DNA of 11,129 bases, taken from positions 1 to 11,129 of the forward strand of contig USDU01000068.1 in assembly GCA_900553635.1 (NCBI GenBank). Direction: 5' to 3'. Within the stretch, counting starts at the first letter, position 1, and every line of letters starts with the position of its first letter. Source of the stretch: an uncultured Lachnospiraceae bacterium. Lineage in GTDB: Bacteria > Bacillota_A > Clostridia > Lachnospirales > Lachnospiraceae. Shown piece by piece: positions 1-4,804 of the stretch. A program made the translations under genes and the position numbers. The notes below the pieces were generated by a model. The model had not been told where the DNA came from and made no database searches. It was given only the letters and a program-made list of their open reading frames with translations.

Positions 1-13
1 CCATAAAATAAAG

Positions 14-60
14 TTATCAACCAAGTTATCCACATTATCCACATTTTTGGATGTGTAAAA
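14..60. promoter_or_regulatory. DnaA-box cluster
   Basis: Two perfect TTATCCACA boxes lie head to tail at 26-34 and 35-43. A degenerate copy (TTATCAACC) is at 14-22 and a reverse-oriented TGTGTAAAA at 52-60 (TTTTACACA on the other strand). TTATNCACA is the DnaA consensus. The DNA that follows, to about 235, is very AT-rich. This fits part of a replication origin or a DnaA-controlled promoter. No dnaA, dnaN or rpmH gene is visible, so the origin reading is inference. Confidence 0.55.
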
Positions 61-146
61 CCCAGGTTTACATAGTATTTTTAAAAACAAACGTTCTGTA
101 CAGATTGAATAAAACTGCATAAGACGAAAATAAAGTGGAAAACAGA

Positions 147-174
147 CTTGACTTTTGCAATGTCGAAATATAAT
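147..174 (+). promoter_or_regulatory. possible promoter with no visible gene downstream
   Basis: TTGACT (148-153) precedes a perfect TATAAT (169-174) with a 15-bp spacer; read as CTTGAC the spacer is 16. Downstream on the plus strand there is no gene before the convergent trmB terminator, only an 8-codon ATG frame without a ribosome site. It may be non-functional, or it may drive a short RNA. Confidence 0.3.
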
Positions 175-220
175 TGGTATTGTCTGATAATTGTGAAAAA
201 TCAGGGAATACAAGCGATGG

Positions 221-277
221 GAAATAAAAAAAGTATGCCATGATACTCTAAGCCAAAGTATTTAGAGTATCATGGCA
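221..277 (-). terminator. intrinsic terminator of trmB
   Basis: A perfect 16-bp inverted repeat (236-251 with 262-277, 10-base loop) is followed, in the minus direction, by a T-rich run (complement of 221-234). It lies 38 bases after the trmB stop and would end the trmB transcript. Confidence 0.85.
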
Positions 278-314
278 GTATAAGAAGCTTAGAAATTATG
301 GCTGCAATAAATAC

Positions 315-953
315 CTACCGGATGGCAACCAGTTTATAGATGGGGTTACCCTTTGCTGAAAACTTCTCCTCGTACTCCGTCATGATATTGCCCTCATTCA
401 TGGTTGGATCATGATGCAGATCCCTGGAGCAGCCCACAAGCCTCCATCCGGCTTCCTCCACGCTCTCCAGTGAGAAATCGAACAAATCCATATTGTCGGT
501 CTTGAATTCAATCTGACCATCCGCCGCCAGCACCAGATTGTAGCGCGCCAGGAACTCCGTGGAAGTCAGGCGTCGCTTTGCGTGCCGTGCCTTGGGCCAG
601 GGATCGGAAAAATTCAGATAGATCCGGTTCAGTTCTCCATTCGCGAACATCTCCGGCAGCTCCGCCGCGTCCTCGCAGAGGAAATACAGATTCGGCAGCG
701 GTTCTTCTTCCATCTTCTGCAGCGCCCGCAGCAGCACGCTGCTATAGCGCTCCATGCCCAAATAATTAATATCCGGATTCCGTCTGGCCAGCTCCATCAG
801 GAACTGTCCTTTTCCCATACCAATCTCTATATGAATCGGATGATCGTTTCCGAAAAGCTCCTGCCACTTCCCCGGACGCTCTTTGGCGTCGTGAACGACA
901 TATTCATTAGCGGCAATGGCTTCTTCGGCTCCTTTAACATGTTTCAGTCTCAA
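315..953 (-). CDS. trmB: tRNA (guanine-N7-)-methyltransferase
   Basis: This enzyme uses S-adenosylmethionine to make 7-methylguanosine at position 46 of the tRNA variable loop. The 212-aa protein has the usual family length. It shows the SAM-binding HIEIGMGKG at residues 41-49, the family signature DPWPK at 117-121 followed by RHAKRR (123-128), the TDN at 152-154, and TEYE (192-195) near the C-terminus. I chose the TTG start at 953 because AAAAAGGAGG ends 6 bases upstream and the protein then opens RLKHVKG, as in homologues. The frame stays open back to 1046, but that extension has no ribosome site and no family similarity. The gene is monocistronic and ends at a strong hairpin terminator. 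A tRNA-Lys gene lies behind it in the opposite direction. Confidence 0.96.
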   Translation of the reverse strand: MRLKHVKGAEEAIAANEYVVHDAKERPGKWQELFGNDHPIHIEIGMGKGQFLMELARRNPDINYLGMERYSSVLLRALQKMEEEPLPNLYFLCEDAAELPEMFANGELNRIYLNFSDPWPKARHAKRRLTSTEFLARYNLVLAADGQIEFKTDNMDLFDFSLESVEEAGWRLVGCSRDLHHDPTMNEGNIMTEYEEKFSAKGNPIYKLVAIR

Positions 954-1029
954 AATAGTCCTCCTTTTTGTACGTAAACAGTGTATTTTTTCAGATACAT
1001 AGAAATGATTTTTTATGGTTTTTGGGTTC

Positions 1030-1075
1030 CCGGAATAGGAAATCACTCAGAAACGTAGTTGTTTCTAAATTCCGG
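1030..1075 (-). promoter_or_regulatory. hairpin in the trmB leader
   Basis: CCGGAAT (1030-1036) pairs with ATTCCGG (1069-1075), and inside it AGAAAC (1049-1054) pairs with GTTTCT (1061-1066). The structure would form in the trmB 5' leader, about 77 bases before the start codon. I recognise no known riboswitch, and no run of T follows it. Confidence 0.35.
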
Positions 1076-1090
1076 AGACTCGAAAAACCT

Positions 1091-1120
1091 TATAAATACG
1101 CGGTTTTTTTACATTGTAAA
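1091..1120 (-). promoter_or_regulatory. candidate trmB promoter
   Basis: On the minus strand TTTACA (1115-1120) is followed after 18 bases by TTTATA (1091-1096). This predicts a start near 1084 and a leader of about 130 bases. Both boxes are imperfect, so this is the best candidate rather than a firm call. Confidence 0.35.
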
Positions 1121-1160
1121 CAAAATCGAAAAAAAAATCAAGAAAAATGAAAAAAAGTGC

Positions 1161-1189
1161 TTGCATTTTTGAAAACCATGCAGTATAAT
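1161..1189 (+). promoter_or_regulatory. tRNA-Lys promoter
   Basis: TTGCAT (1161-1166), a 17-bp spacer and a perfect TATAAT (1184-1189) lie about 40 bases upstream of the mature tRNA. Confidence 0.8.
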
Positions 1190-1229
1190 AAATCTTGCGT
1201 TGAGGGACAGCCCAAAACGAACAGAATAT

Positions 1230-1302
1230 GCGCGATTAGCTCAGCTGGCAGAGCACCTGACTCTTAATCAGGGTGTCCAGGGTTCGAACCCCTGATCGCG
1301 CA
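1230..1302 (+). tRNA. tRNA-Lys (anticodon CUU)
   Basis: The 73-nt sequence folds as a full cloverleaf. The acceptor stem GCGCGAT pairs with ATCGCGC and A73 follows. The D arm has GCTC/GAGC, the anticodon stem CCTGA/TCAGG encloses loop CTCTTAA (anticodon CTT, reading AAG), and the T arm CAGGG/CCCTG encloses TTCGAAC. CCA is not encoded. The gene is the integration target of the adjacent element: from base 1258 onward its 3' half is repeated at 4805. The tRNA stays intact because the element supplies the same sequence. Confidence 0.97.
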
Positions 1303-1364
1303 CTCTAAGGTACCGGTTTTGCAGATGACTGCGGGGTCGGTGCTTTTTTTGTGCCTGGAAACGG
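1258..1364. repeat. attL: left direct repeat of the integrated element
   Basis: Bases 1258-1355 are identical to 4805-4902 (98 bp). After one mismatch (T1356 against C4903) eight more bases match. The repeat starts in the anticodon stem of tRNA-Lys, covers its 3' half and runs through the tRNA terminator. The integrase gene lies just inside this end, as usual for tRNA-targeting tyrosine recombinases. Confidence 0.92.
1310..1350 (+). terminator. terminator of tRNA-Lys
   Basis: GTACCG (1310-1315) pairs with CGGTGC (1338-1343), with an inner GCAG/CTGC stem, followed by seven T (1344-1350). It lies inside the attL repeat, so it was duplicated on integration. Confidence 0.85.
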
Positions 1365-1565
1365 AAGATAGTGAAGCCGTGAGGACGGCAGAATTTACGT
1401 TACGGCCAGACCGGGAGGTATTGGCTCCGGTGAGGCCAGAATCACGGTCAGGGGCGGGCGCAGGGTGTCACAGGTGGAATATATCACCGCATGTTCAGGC
1501 ATCGACCCCGGAACGGTACAGATTCTAGTTTCCATCACCGCCCCTGCGGGGTGCGGGTTCCTACG
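1365..1565. other. non-coding left arm between attL and the integrase stop
   Basis: About 200 bases hold no convincing gene. Seen here are two similar short boxes (GGCAGAAT near 1389 and GGCCAGAAT near 1435), a CCGGGAG/CTCCGG inverted repeat near 1409-1430, and a GC-rich block at 1539-1558. This is where integrase arm-type and accessory-protein sites would be expected, but no site can be assigned with certainty. Confidence 0.4.
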
Positions 1566-1574
1566 TCACCCGCA
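1552..1574 (-). terminator. hairpin at the end of the integrase gene
   Basis: TGCGGGT (1552-1558) and ACCCGCA (1568-1574) form a perfect 7-bp stem around a 9-base loop that contains the integrase stop codon. A second GC-rich CCCC/GGGG inverted repeat follows on the minus strand. There is no clear T-run, so it could be a weak terminator or an mRNA-stabilising 3' end. Confidence 0.35.
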
Positions 1575-2459
1575 GAGGGCGATGGTATCAAGGTGGCTGA
1601 TAGTCTCACGGCTTGCAATGATTTCCATAGCAAAATGCAAGTAACGGCGGGTGGTCTCTATGTTCTCATGCCCCATGAGGTACATAAGGCTGTAAATATC
1701 AACCTGATTATTCCGGGTGAACTGGTCAATGCAATAGTTTGTTGCGAAGTTGTGCCGGAGCTTATGCGAGGACAGTTCAAACGGAAGCTGATTTGCAAGT
1801 TTCGTGACCATGTGCTTTACTGCGTCACAGGTGAGCGGTTCTCCATGACGACTTACAAAGAGATAGTCAGAATCAAACGGGCATAGCATGAAATATTTTT
1901 CCAGAAGCCGGGCAGAGGTGGCGCCGAGGGGAACCGTGCGTTCTTTATCCCCTTTTCCACGGACTTTCAATCTGCGTACATCCAAGGAAATCCAAGCACG
2001 TTTCATGGTGCAGATCTCATTCTGGCGCAGGCCACTGTCATACATGAGGGCGATAATCAGACGATTCCGGCAAGTCAGCCACGGAGATTCACAGGAGATG
2101 GTCTGGAAAATTTCAGAGACTTCTGCGTCGCTGTAAATGCGAACCTGACGCTTCGGAGACTTTGGAACCTTAATCTTCTTAGCGTCATAGCTGACATCAT
2201 ATTCAGAGCCAGCCCAACGCAGGAAAATCTTAATATGCCGGATGTATGTAGAGCGTGTAGCCTTGCTGATAGGCCGTGTAAGCATTGCGGAGATATAGGC
2301 AACGATATCTTCTTGCGTAACACGTTCAAAGTCTCTGTCTGTCCCCAGAAAGTCGATGAATGGGGCGATAAACTGTTCATAGTTGGAAATGGTCTTGCCT
2401 GACAGGTCAGCAAGGCGCTTGGTCAGTATGAAATTGTCGAATGTCTGCTGACAGGTCAT
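1566..2459 (-). CDS. tyrosine recombinase / site-specific integrase
   Basis: This 297-aa protein is expected to integrate and excise the element at tRNA-Lys. Residues about 1-90 form the SAM-like core-binding domain (TFDNFILTKR, SNYEQFIAPF). Residues about 105-280 form the catalytic domain with a full active site: R145 in DSGLRQNEI, K169 in RGKGDKERTVPL, H232 and R235 in SHKLRHNFA, H264 in LMGHENIETT, and nucleophile Y273 in RRYLHF. There is no N-terminal arm-binding zinc or AP2-like domain, so it is a short integrase of roughly XerC/D size. Its ATG overlaps the Rep TGA by four bases (ATGA), with GGAGG inside the end of rep, so translation should be coupled to Rep. The 3' end faces attL. Confidence 0.95.
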   Translation of the reverse strand: MTCQQTFDNFILTKRLADLSGKTISNYEQFIAPFIDFLGTDRDFERVTQEDIVAYISAMLTRPISKATRSTYIRHIKIFLRWAGSEYDVSYDAKKIKVPKSPKRQVRIYSDAEVSEIFQTISCESPWLTCRNRLIIALMYDSGLRQNEICTMKRAWISLDVRRLKVRGKGDKERTVPLGATSARLLEKYFMLCPFDSDYLFVSRHGEPLTCDAVKHMVTKLANQLPFELSSHKLRHNFATNYCIDQFTRNNQVDIYSLMYLMGHENIETTRRYLHFAMEIIASRETISHLDTIALCG

Positions 2460-3376
2460 ATAGGTACCTCCATATTGTCAAAGGGTGTCGAGTATATTTC
2501 TCCTGTTTCCGTGTCGTACCAAGGCTGGAATGGGGATGGAATAGCGGATTCCCGGCGAGGGGGGTATAGGTTTCCACACGTGTGGATGGTTATATCTTCA
2601 ACGAAATCTAAGTATTGGTCTATTGTTTCAGTGCGTAAGTCAACATTCTTAATTTTGCAATAACCATCTTCATGCTCCCAATCCCAGGAACCTTTAAAGA
2701 CACCAGAACCACGGTAAATTTCTTCACTGCGATTAAGCTTCTTAGAAGCATAGAAAAGATGTGCATTTAATTCTGAAATGCTGTGTGCGGTATCCTTTGT
2801 CATGTATTTGAGGATATAGCTGGATGCACGTTCTTTATTCTTGATTTTGTCCATGCTGATAAATCCAAACTTCTTTTCATAAGATTTCCATGTGAGGTGA
2901 CCGTATTGATTGGTATACAAATCTTTAGGGCGAATCCCTTTTATAAAGCCGTGCATGTGCCAAGCACCATCCTGATGCTTTTCAGGAACAAGTAGATATC
3001 TAACGGCATATTCAGGTTCACAGCGCCGATTATAATTGTGTATAAACTCACCCAGATTTTTCTTGTAAGATTCCAAGTCATAACGATTATGCTTGTCAGG
3101 GGCAAGAGTAAAGGTACACCAATAGTCCCAATCATTACAGAGGGCAAGTTCACGCACAGTAGATTTTGCACGGCACAGGTTATTTTCGAGTTTTCCATTA
3201 TTTACAGAGCCTTTCTTTTTTGATGGGCGTTCAGATTCCCAACCAGAATCACGAAGGGACTTAGGCCATATAATTTTGGCAGTATTATCACCATATTGAC
3301 GAACTGTGTACATATCGGAACGATACGGAGAAGAAACAGCACCAATATATGGATTTGATAAACGCCTATACGCCAT
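2456..3376 (-). CDS. HUH-type rolling-circle replication initiator (Rep)
   Basis: The 306-aa protein has the motif order of HUH endonucleases. Motif 1 is WCTFTLAPD (86-94). The metal-binding H-hydrophobe-H motif is H140-M-H142 in GAWHMHGFIKG. The catalytic motif is SSYILKYMTKD, with Y187 the likely nucleophile, K190 and a second tyrosine Y191. This is the arrangement of single-tyrosine Rep proteins of small ssDNA phages and related plasmids; it nicks one strand and becomes covalently attached to its 5' end. The lysine-rich N-terminus (about 48-62) may bind DNA. I chose ATG 3376, 11 bases after GGAGG (3388-3392). A TTG at 3412 would add 12 residues but has no ribosome site. No helicase domain is present. 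It is followed by the overlapping integrase gene. The closest named family is uncertain; it may belong with inovirus/G2P-like Reps. Confidence 0.88.
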   Translation of the reverse strand: MAYRRLSNPYIGAVSSPYRSDMYTVRQYGDNTAKIIWPKSLRDSGWESERPSKKKGSVNNGKLENNLCRAKSTVRELALCNDWDYWCTFTLAPDKHNRYDLESYKKNLGEFIHNYNRRCEPEYAVRYLLVPEKHQDGAWHMHGFIKGIRPKDLYTNQYGHLTWKSYEKKFGFISMDKIKNKERASSYILKYMTKDTAHSISELNAHLFYASKKLNRSEEIYRGSGVFKGSWDWEHEDGYCKIKNVDLRTETIDQYLDFVEDITIHTCGNLYPPRRESAIPSPFQPWYDTETGEIYSTPFDNMEVPI

Positions 3377-3451
3377 ATAAAAAATAACCTCCAGCAAGGA
3401 AAAGAAAAGCAAGTCAGGAAAATGTCCCGAAATATGATACTATGTCAAGTA

Positions 3452-3547
3452 CAGTGACAGCCGATACGTTACGCTAACGGCTGGAGCCTGCGGGGGTATC
3501 TGGGATAAACCCAGACACTCCCCGTCCGGCTGCCATGGCTGTTACTG
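3452..3547. other. cruciform-forming block upstream of rep; candidate double-strand origin
   Basis: The 191-base gap between rep and the 76-aa gene is packed with nested inverted repeats. CAGTGACAGCC (3452-3462) pairs with GGCTGTTACTG (3537-3547). CAGCCG (3458-3463) can instead pair with CGGCTG (3478-3483). A long GC hairpin is formed by CGGGG (3491-3495) with CCCCG (3520-3524) and TCTGGG (3499-3504) with CCCAGA (3510-3515), exposing ATAAA in the loop. Rep nick sites usually lie in such hairpin loops near rep. It could also act in the mRNA leader of rep. Structure is seen; origin function is inferred. Confidence 0.5.
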
Positions 3548-3567
3548 CGGTGAGCGTTCTGCCTGCA

Positions 3568-3798
3568 TTAGTCATCGTCATCGTGACAGGAGAACGAGGA
3601 ACAGCGAACACGTCGCACACATTCATCACGCAGAACATCATGTAAGACTAAGATTTCATCAATCTGGAATAACTCGGATGCGAAATCTAAGTCAATGAGT
3701 TGCGAAACATACTGTTCCTGACGAACTAGACGGGCATCGGATAAACGAGTAGCCATATCCGTGTAATGGATTTTGTAAAGGTTTAAGAAATCATCCAT
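3568..3798 (-). CDS. 76-aa element protein of unknown function
   Basis: I do not recognise this protein. It starts at ATG 3798 with AAAGGAGG (3806-3813) 7 bases upstream, a very strong ribosome site, so it is probably a real gene. It is acidic and predicted mostly helical (DEILVLHDVLRDE, 47-59), with three cysteines in the C-terminal third (C60, C66, C71) and a terminal HDDDD tail. It has no signal peptide or membrane segment. It is the first gene after the control region, ahead of rep and int in the same direction, the position where small plasmid copy-number or accessory proteins are often found. Nothing beyond position supports such a role. Confidence 0.7.
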   Translation of the reverse strand: MDDFLNLYKIHYTDMATRLSDARLVRQEQYVSQLIDLDFASELFQIDEILVLHDVLRDECVRRVRCSSFSCHDDDD

Positions 3799-3824
3799 GT
3801 TAATACCTCCTTTCGCAAAAGATT

Positions 3825-3890
3825 ATTGCAATTTGTTTTGCAATCACATATAATTTTCTTAAAAGATATTAGCAATATTAAATATTTGCT
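3825..3890. promoter_or_regulatory. overlapping divergent promoters with two operator palindromes
   Basis: Plus strand: TTGCAA (3826-3831), 17 bp, TATAAT (3849-3854), directed to the regulator gene. Minus strand: TTGCTA (3870-3875), 17 bp, TATATG (3847-3852), directed to the 76-aa/rep/int genes. The two -10 boxes overlap. Each -35 box lies at a palindrome with TTGC/GCAA half-sites: ATTGCAA-N6-TTGCAAT (3825-3844) and AGCAA-N10-TTGCT (3871-3890). More half-site-like copies occur at 3814-3820, 3906-3910, 3923-3927 and 3951-3956. This fits a repressor-controlled switch; the regulator encoded next to it is the likely ligand. Confidence 0.6.
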
Positions 3891-3968
3891 TTCTTAAAAT
3901 ATTATTAGCACACGTAAATATATTTGCCGATACAAATATTTATTTTAGTACGCAAAAAGGAGAAAAAC

Positions 3969-4367
3969 ATGATTTCTTATGTAAAATTATGGTTCTTGCT
4001 AAAAGAAAGAGGGATGAAGCGAACAGATTTACTGGAAGTGATATCTTCTGCGACCTTGGCAAAGTTGGGGAAAAATGAAATGGTTTCATTGTCCGTAATA
4101 GAGAAAATTTGTGATTATCTGGACTGCCAGCCCGGTGATATTTTGGAAAATGTGAAAAAAGAAAAAGTTATGGAATCCGTAGAAGAGATGAATAAACAAT
4201 TCACAACAGTTCTAGAAAATTTGTCCATAGCAACAGGAATGAGTATTGTAGACCTTTTTAAAGAGTTTGAGAAAGAATTGCCGGGAATGATTGAAAAACT
4301 AGAAAACGGCGATACAGATTATATAGGTGCAGAAGCATTGAAAAAAGATATGGAATCAAAGGAATAA
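3969..4367 (+). CDS. Cro/C1-type (XRE) helix-turn-helix regulator
   Basis: The 132-aa protein begins with a Cro/C1-type HTH domain (about residues 4-60): YVKLWFLLKERGMKRTDLLE, then a recognition-helix region SSATLAKLGKNEMVS, then SLSVIEKICDYLDCQPGDILE. This pattern is typical of small single-domain XRE regulators of mobile elements. The remaining 70 residues are acidic and helical with an ELPGMIEKL stretch and have no recognised domain; they may mediate dimerisation. I chose ATG 3969, six bases after AAGGAG; the upstream ATG at 3924 has no ribosome site. The gene is transcribed away from the Rep/Int genes, across a region rich in TTGC/GCAA palindromes, so it probably represses them and perhaps itself. 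No RecA-dependent cleavage domain is evident. Confidence 0.88.
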   Translation: MISYVKLWFLLKERGMKRTDLLEVISSATLAKLGKNEMVSLSVIEKICDYLDCQPGDILENVKKEKVMESVEEMNKQFTTVLENLSIATGMSIVDLFKEFEKELPGMIEKLENGDTDYIGAEALKKDMESKE

Positions 4368-4390
4368 AACAATCACATTTACAGTCAATA

Positions 4391-4470
4391 CAGGCTTCCC
4401 GTTCATCCCATCGCCGGGCCCCGCCCAGAGGGCACCCCATGCTCAGGGATAAAGCCGGAAGCCTGCATTA
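4391..4470. other. large hairpin block; candidate single-strand origin or structured RNA
   Basis: CAGGCTTCC (4391-4399) and GGAAGCCTG (4457-4465) are perfect inverted repeats. Inside them ATCCC (4405-4409) pairs with GGGAT (4446-4450), and GCCC/GGGC (4423-4426, 4430-4433) forms a tip. The block follows the regulator stop by 23 bases and has no T-run, so it is a poor intrinsic terminator. GGGATAAA and GCCTGCATTA, both in or beside this hairpin, also occur in or beside the rep-upstream structure. Confidence 0.4.
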
Positions 4471-4484
4471 AGCTGGAAAACAGA

Positions 4485-4513
4485 TTGACAACTCCACAGA
4501 TACTTGCTATGAT
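4485..4513 (+). promoter_or_regulatory. promoter of the antitoxin RNA
   Basis: TTGACA (4485-4490), exactly 17 bp, TATGAT (4508-4513): a near-consensus sigma-A promoter. It points at the non-coding region convergent with the toxin gene and predicts a start near 4520. Confidence 0.75.
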
Positions 4514-4519
4514 AAGCAT

Positions 4520-4600
4520 ATAAAAGGTGCTACCGATAGACGGTTAGCCCGGTGTTTTGCTAAATAACCGCAATCCTTGGCTGGGGGCGGTTATTTTTTT
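4520..4600 (+). ncRNA. putative type I antitoxin RNA
   Basis: A transcript from the promoter at 4485-4513 would begin near 4520. It would end at a strong terminator: AATAACCGC (4563-4571) with GCGGTTATT (4587-4595), then T-run to 4600. The RNA of about 80 nt has no sensible reading frame. Its 3' end is antisense to the last codons and stop of the toxin gene. Its 5' end (AAAGGTGCTACC at 4523-4534, GGTTAGCCC at 4542-4550) repeats the 5' end of the toxin mRNA. The convergent, 3'-overlapping layout is that of txpA/RatA-like and bsrG/SR4-like systems. Confidence 0.65.
4563..4600 (+). terminator. terminator of the antitoxin RNA, overlapping the toxin 3' end
   Basis: A 9-bp perfect stem (4563-4571, 4587-4595) with a 15-base loop is followed by T4594-4600. 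The T-run is the complement of the AAA AAA TAA that ends the toxin gene. Confidence 0.8.
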
Positions 4601-4674
4601 GTTATCTTGAGAACAAGAGTAACGACTGCGACAAGCACAAGAACGAACTGGAATAAACCTTCGTATGTAACCAT
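4591..4674 (-). CDS. holin-like type I toxin peptide (27 aa)
   Basis: The peptide begins MVTYEGLFQF, continues with a valine/leucine-rich single membrane helix (VLVLVAVVTLVL, 11-22) and ends KITKK. This matches the small holin-like toxin family (TxpA/BsrG/YonT-like): a polar start, one hydrophobic helix, a lysine tail. Such peptides insert in the cell's own membrane and stop growth when over-produced. The ribosome site AAAGGGGGGG ends 6 bases before ATG 4674 and is probably masked, because a C-run (complement of 4700-4704) can pair with the G-run (4681-4687). Together with the antisense RNA it would act as an addiction locus for the element. Toxicity is inferred from family resemblance. Confidence 0.85.
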   Translation of the reverse strand: MVTYEGLFQFVLVLVAVVTLVLKITKK

Positions 4675-4742
4675 AGCAATCCCCCCCTTTCTTACGATTG
4701 GGGGCTAACCGCCTACCGTGTCTGGTAGCACCTTTAGAACAT

Positions 4743-4771
4743 ACTATAGCAAAGAAAATGGCGGGAGACAA
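4743..4771 (-). promoter_or_regulatory. toxin promoter
   Basis: On the minus strand TTGTCT (4766-4771), exactly 17 bp, TATAGT (4743-4748). The predicted start is near 4736, giving a leader of about 62 bases with the repeat arms and the ribosome-site-masking hairpin. Confidence 0.7.
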
Positions 4772-4804
4772 GCCCGTCTTTCATTTTGTCGAAAATGCTC
4801 TTTT

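Larger units (their letters stand above)
4523..4735. repeat. inverted repeat shared by the 5' ends of toxin mRNA and antitoxin RNA
   Basis: AAAGGTGCTACC (4523-4534) and CGGTTAGCCC (4541-4550) recur in inverse orientation as GGTAGCACCTTT (4724-4735) and GGGCTAACCG (4702-4711). Both convergent RNAs would therefore start with nearly the same sequence, and a full-length toxin transcript could pair its 5' end with its 3' end. Confidence 0.85.

Noticed and set aside
1047..1160. riboswitch before trmB
   Set aside because: A hairpin is present but no known aptamer consensus and no terminator or ribosome-site switch can be recognised.
3377..3412. TTG start of Rep at 3412
   Set aside because: No ribosome site precedes it; GGAGG at 3388-3392 serves the ATG at 3376.
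3811..3960. CRISPR-like or iteron array
   Set aside because: The repeated elements are only 4-7 base half-sites without regular spacing; operators explain them better.
4544..4771. 75-aa minus-strand frame over the toxin locus
   Set aside because: It starts upstream of the mapped promoter boxes, lacks a ribosome site and is in a different frame from the holin-like peptide.
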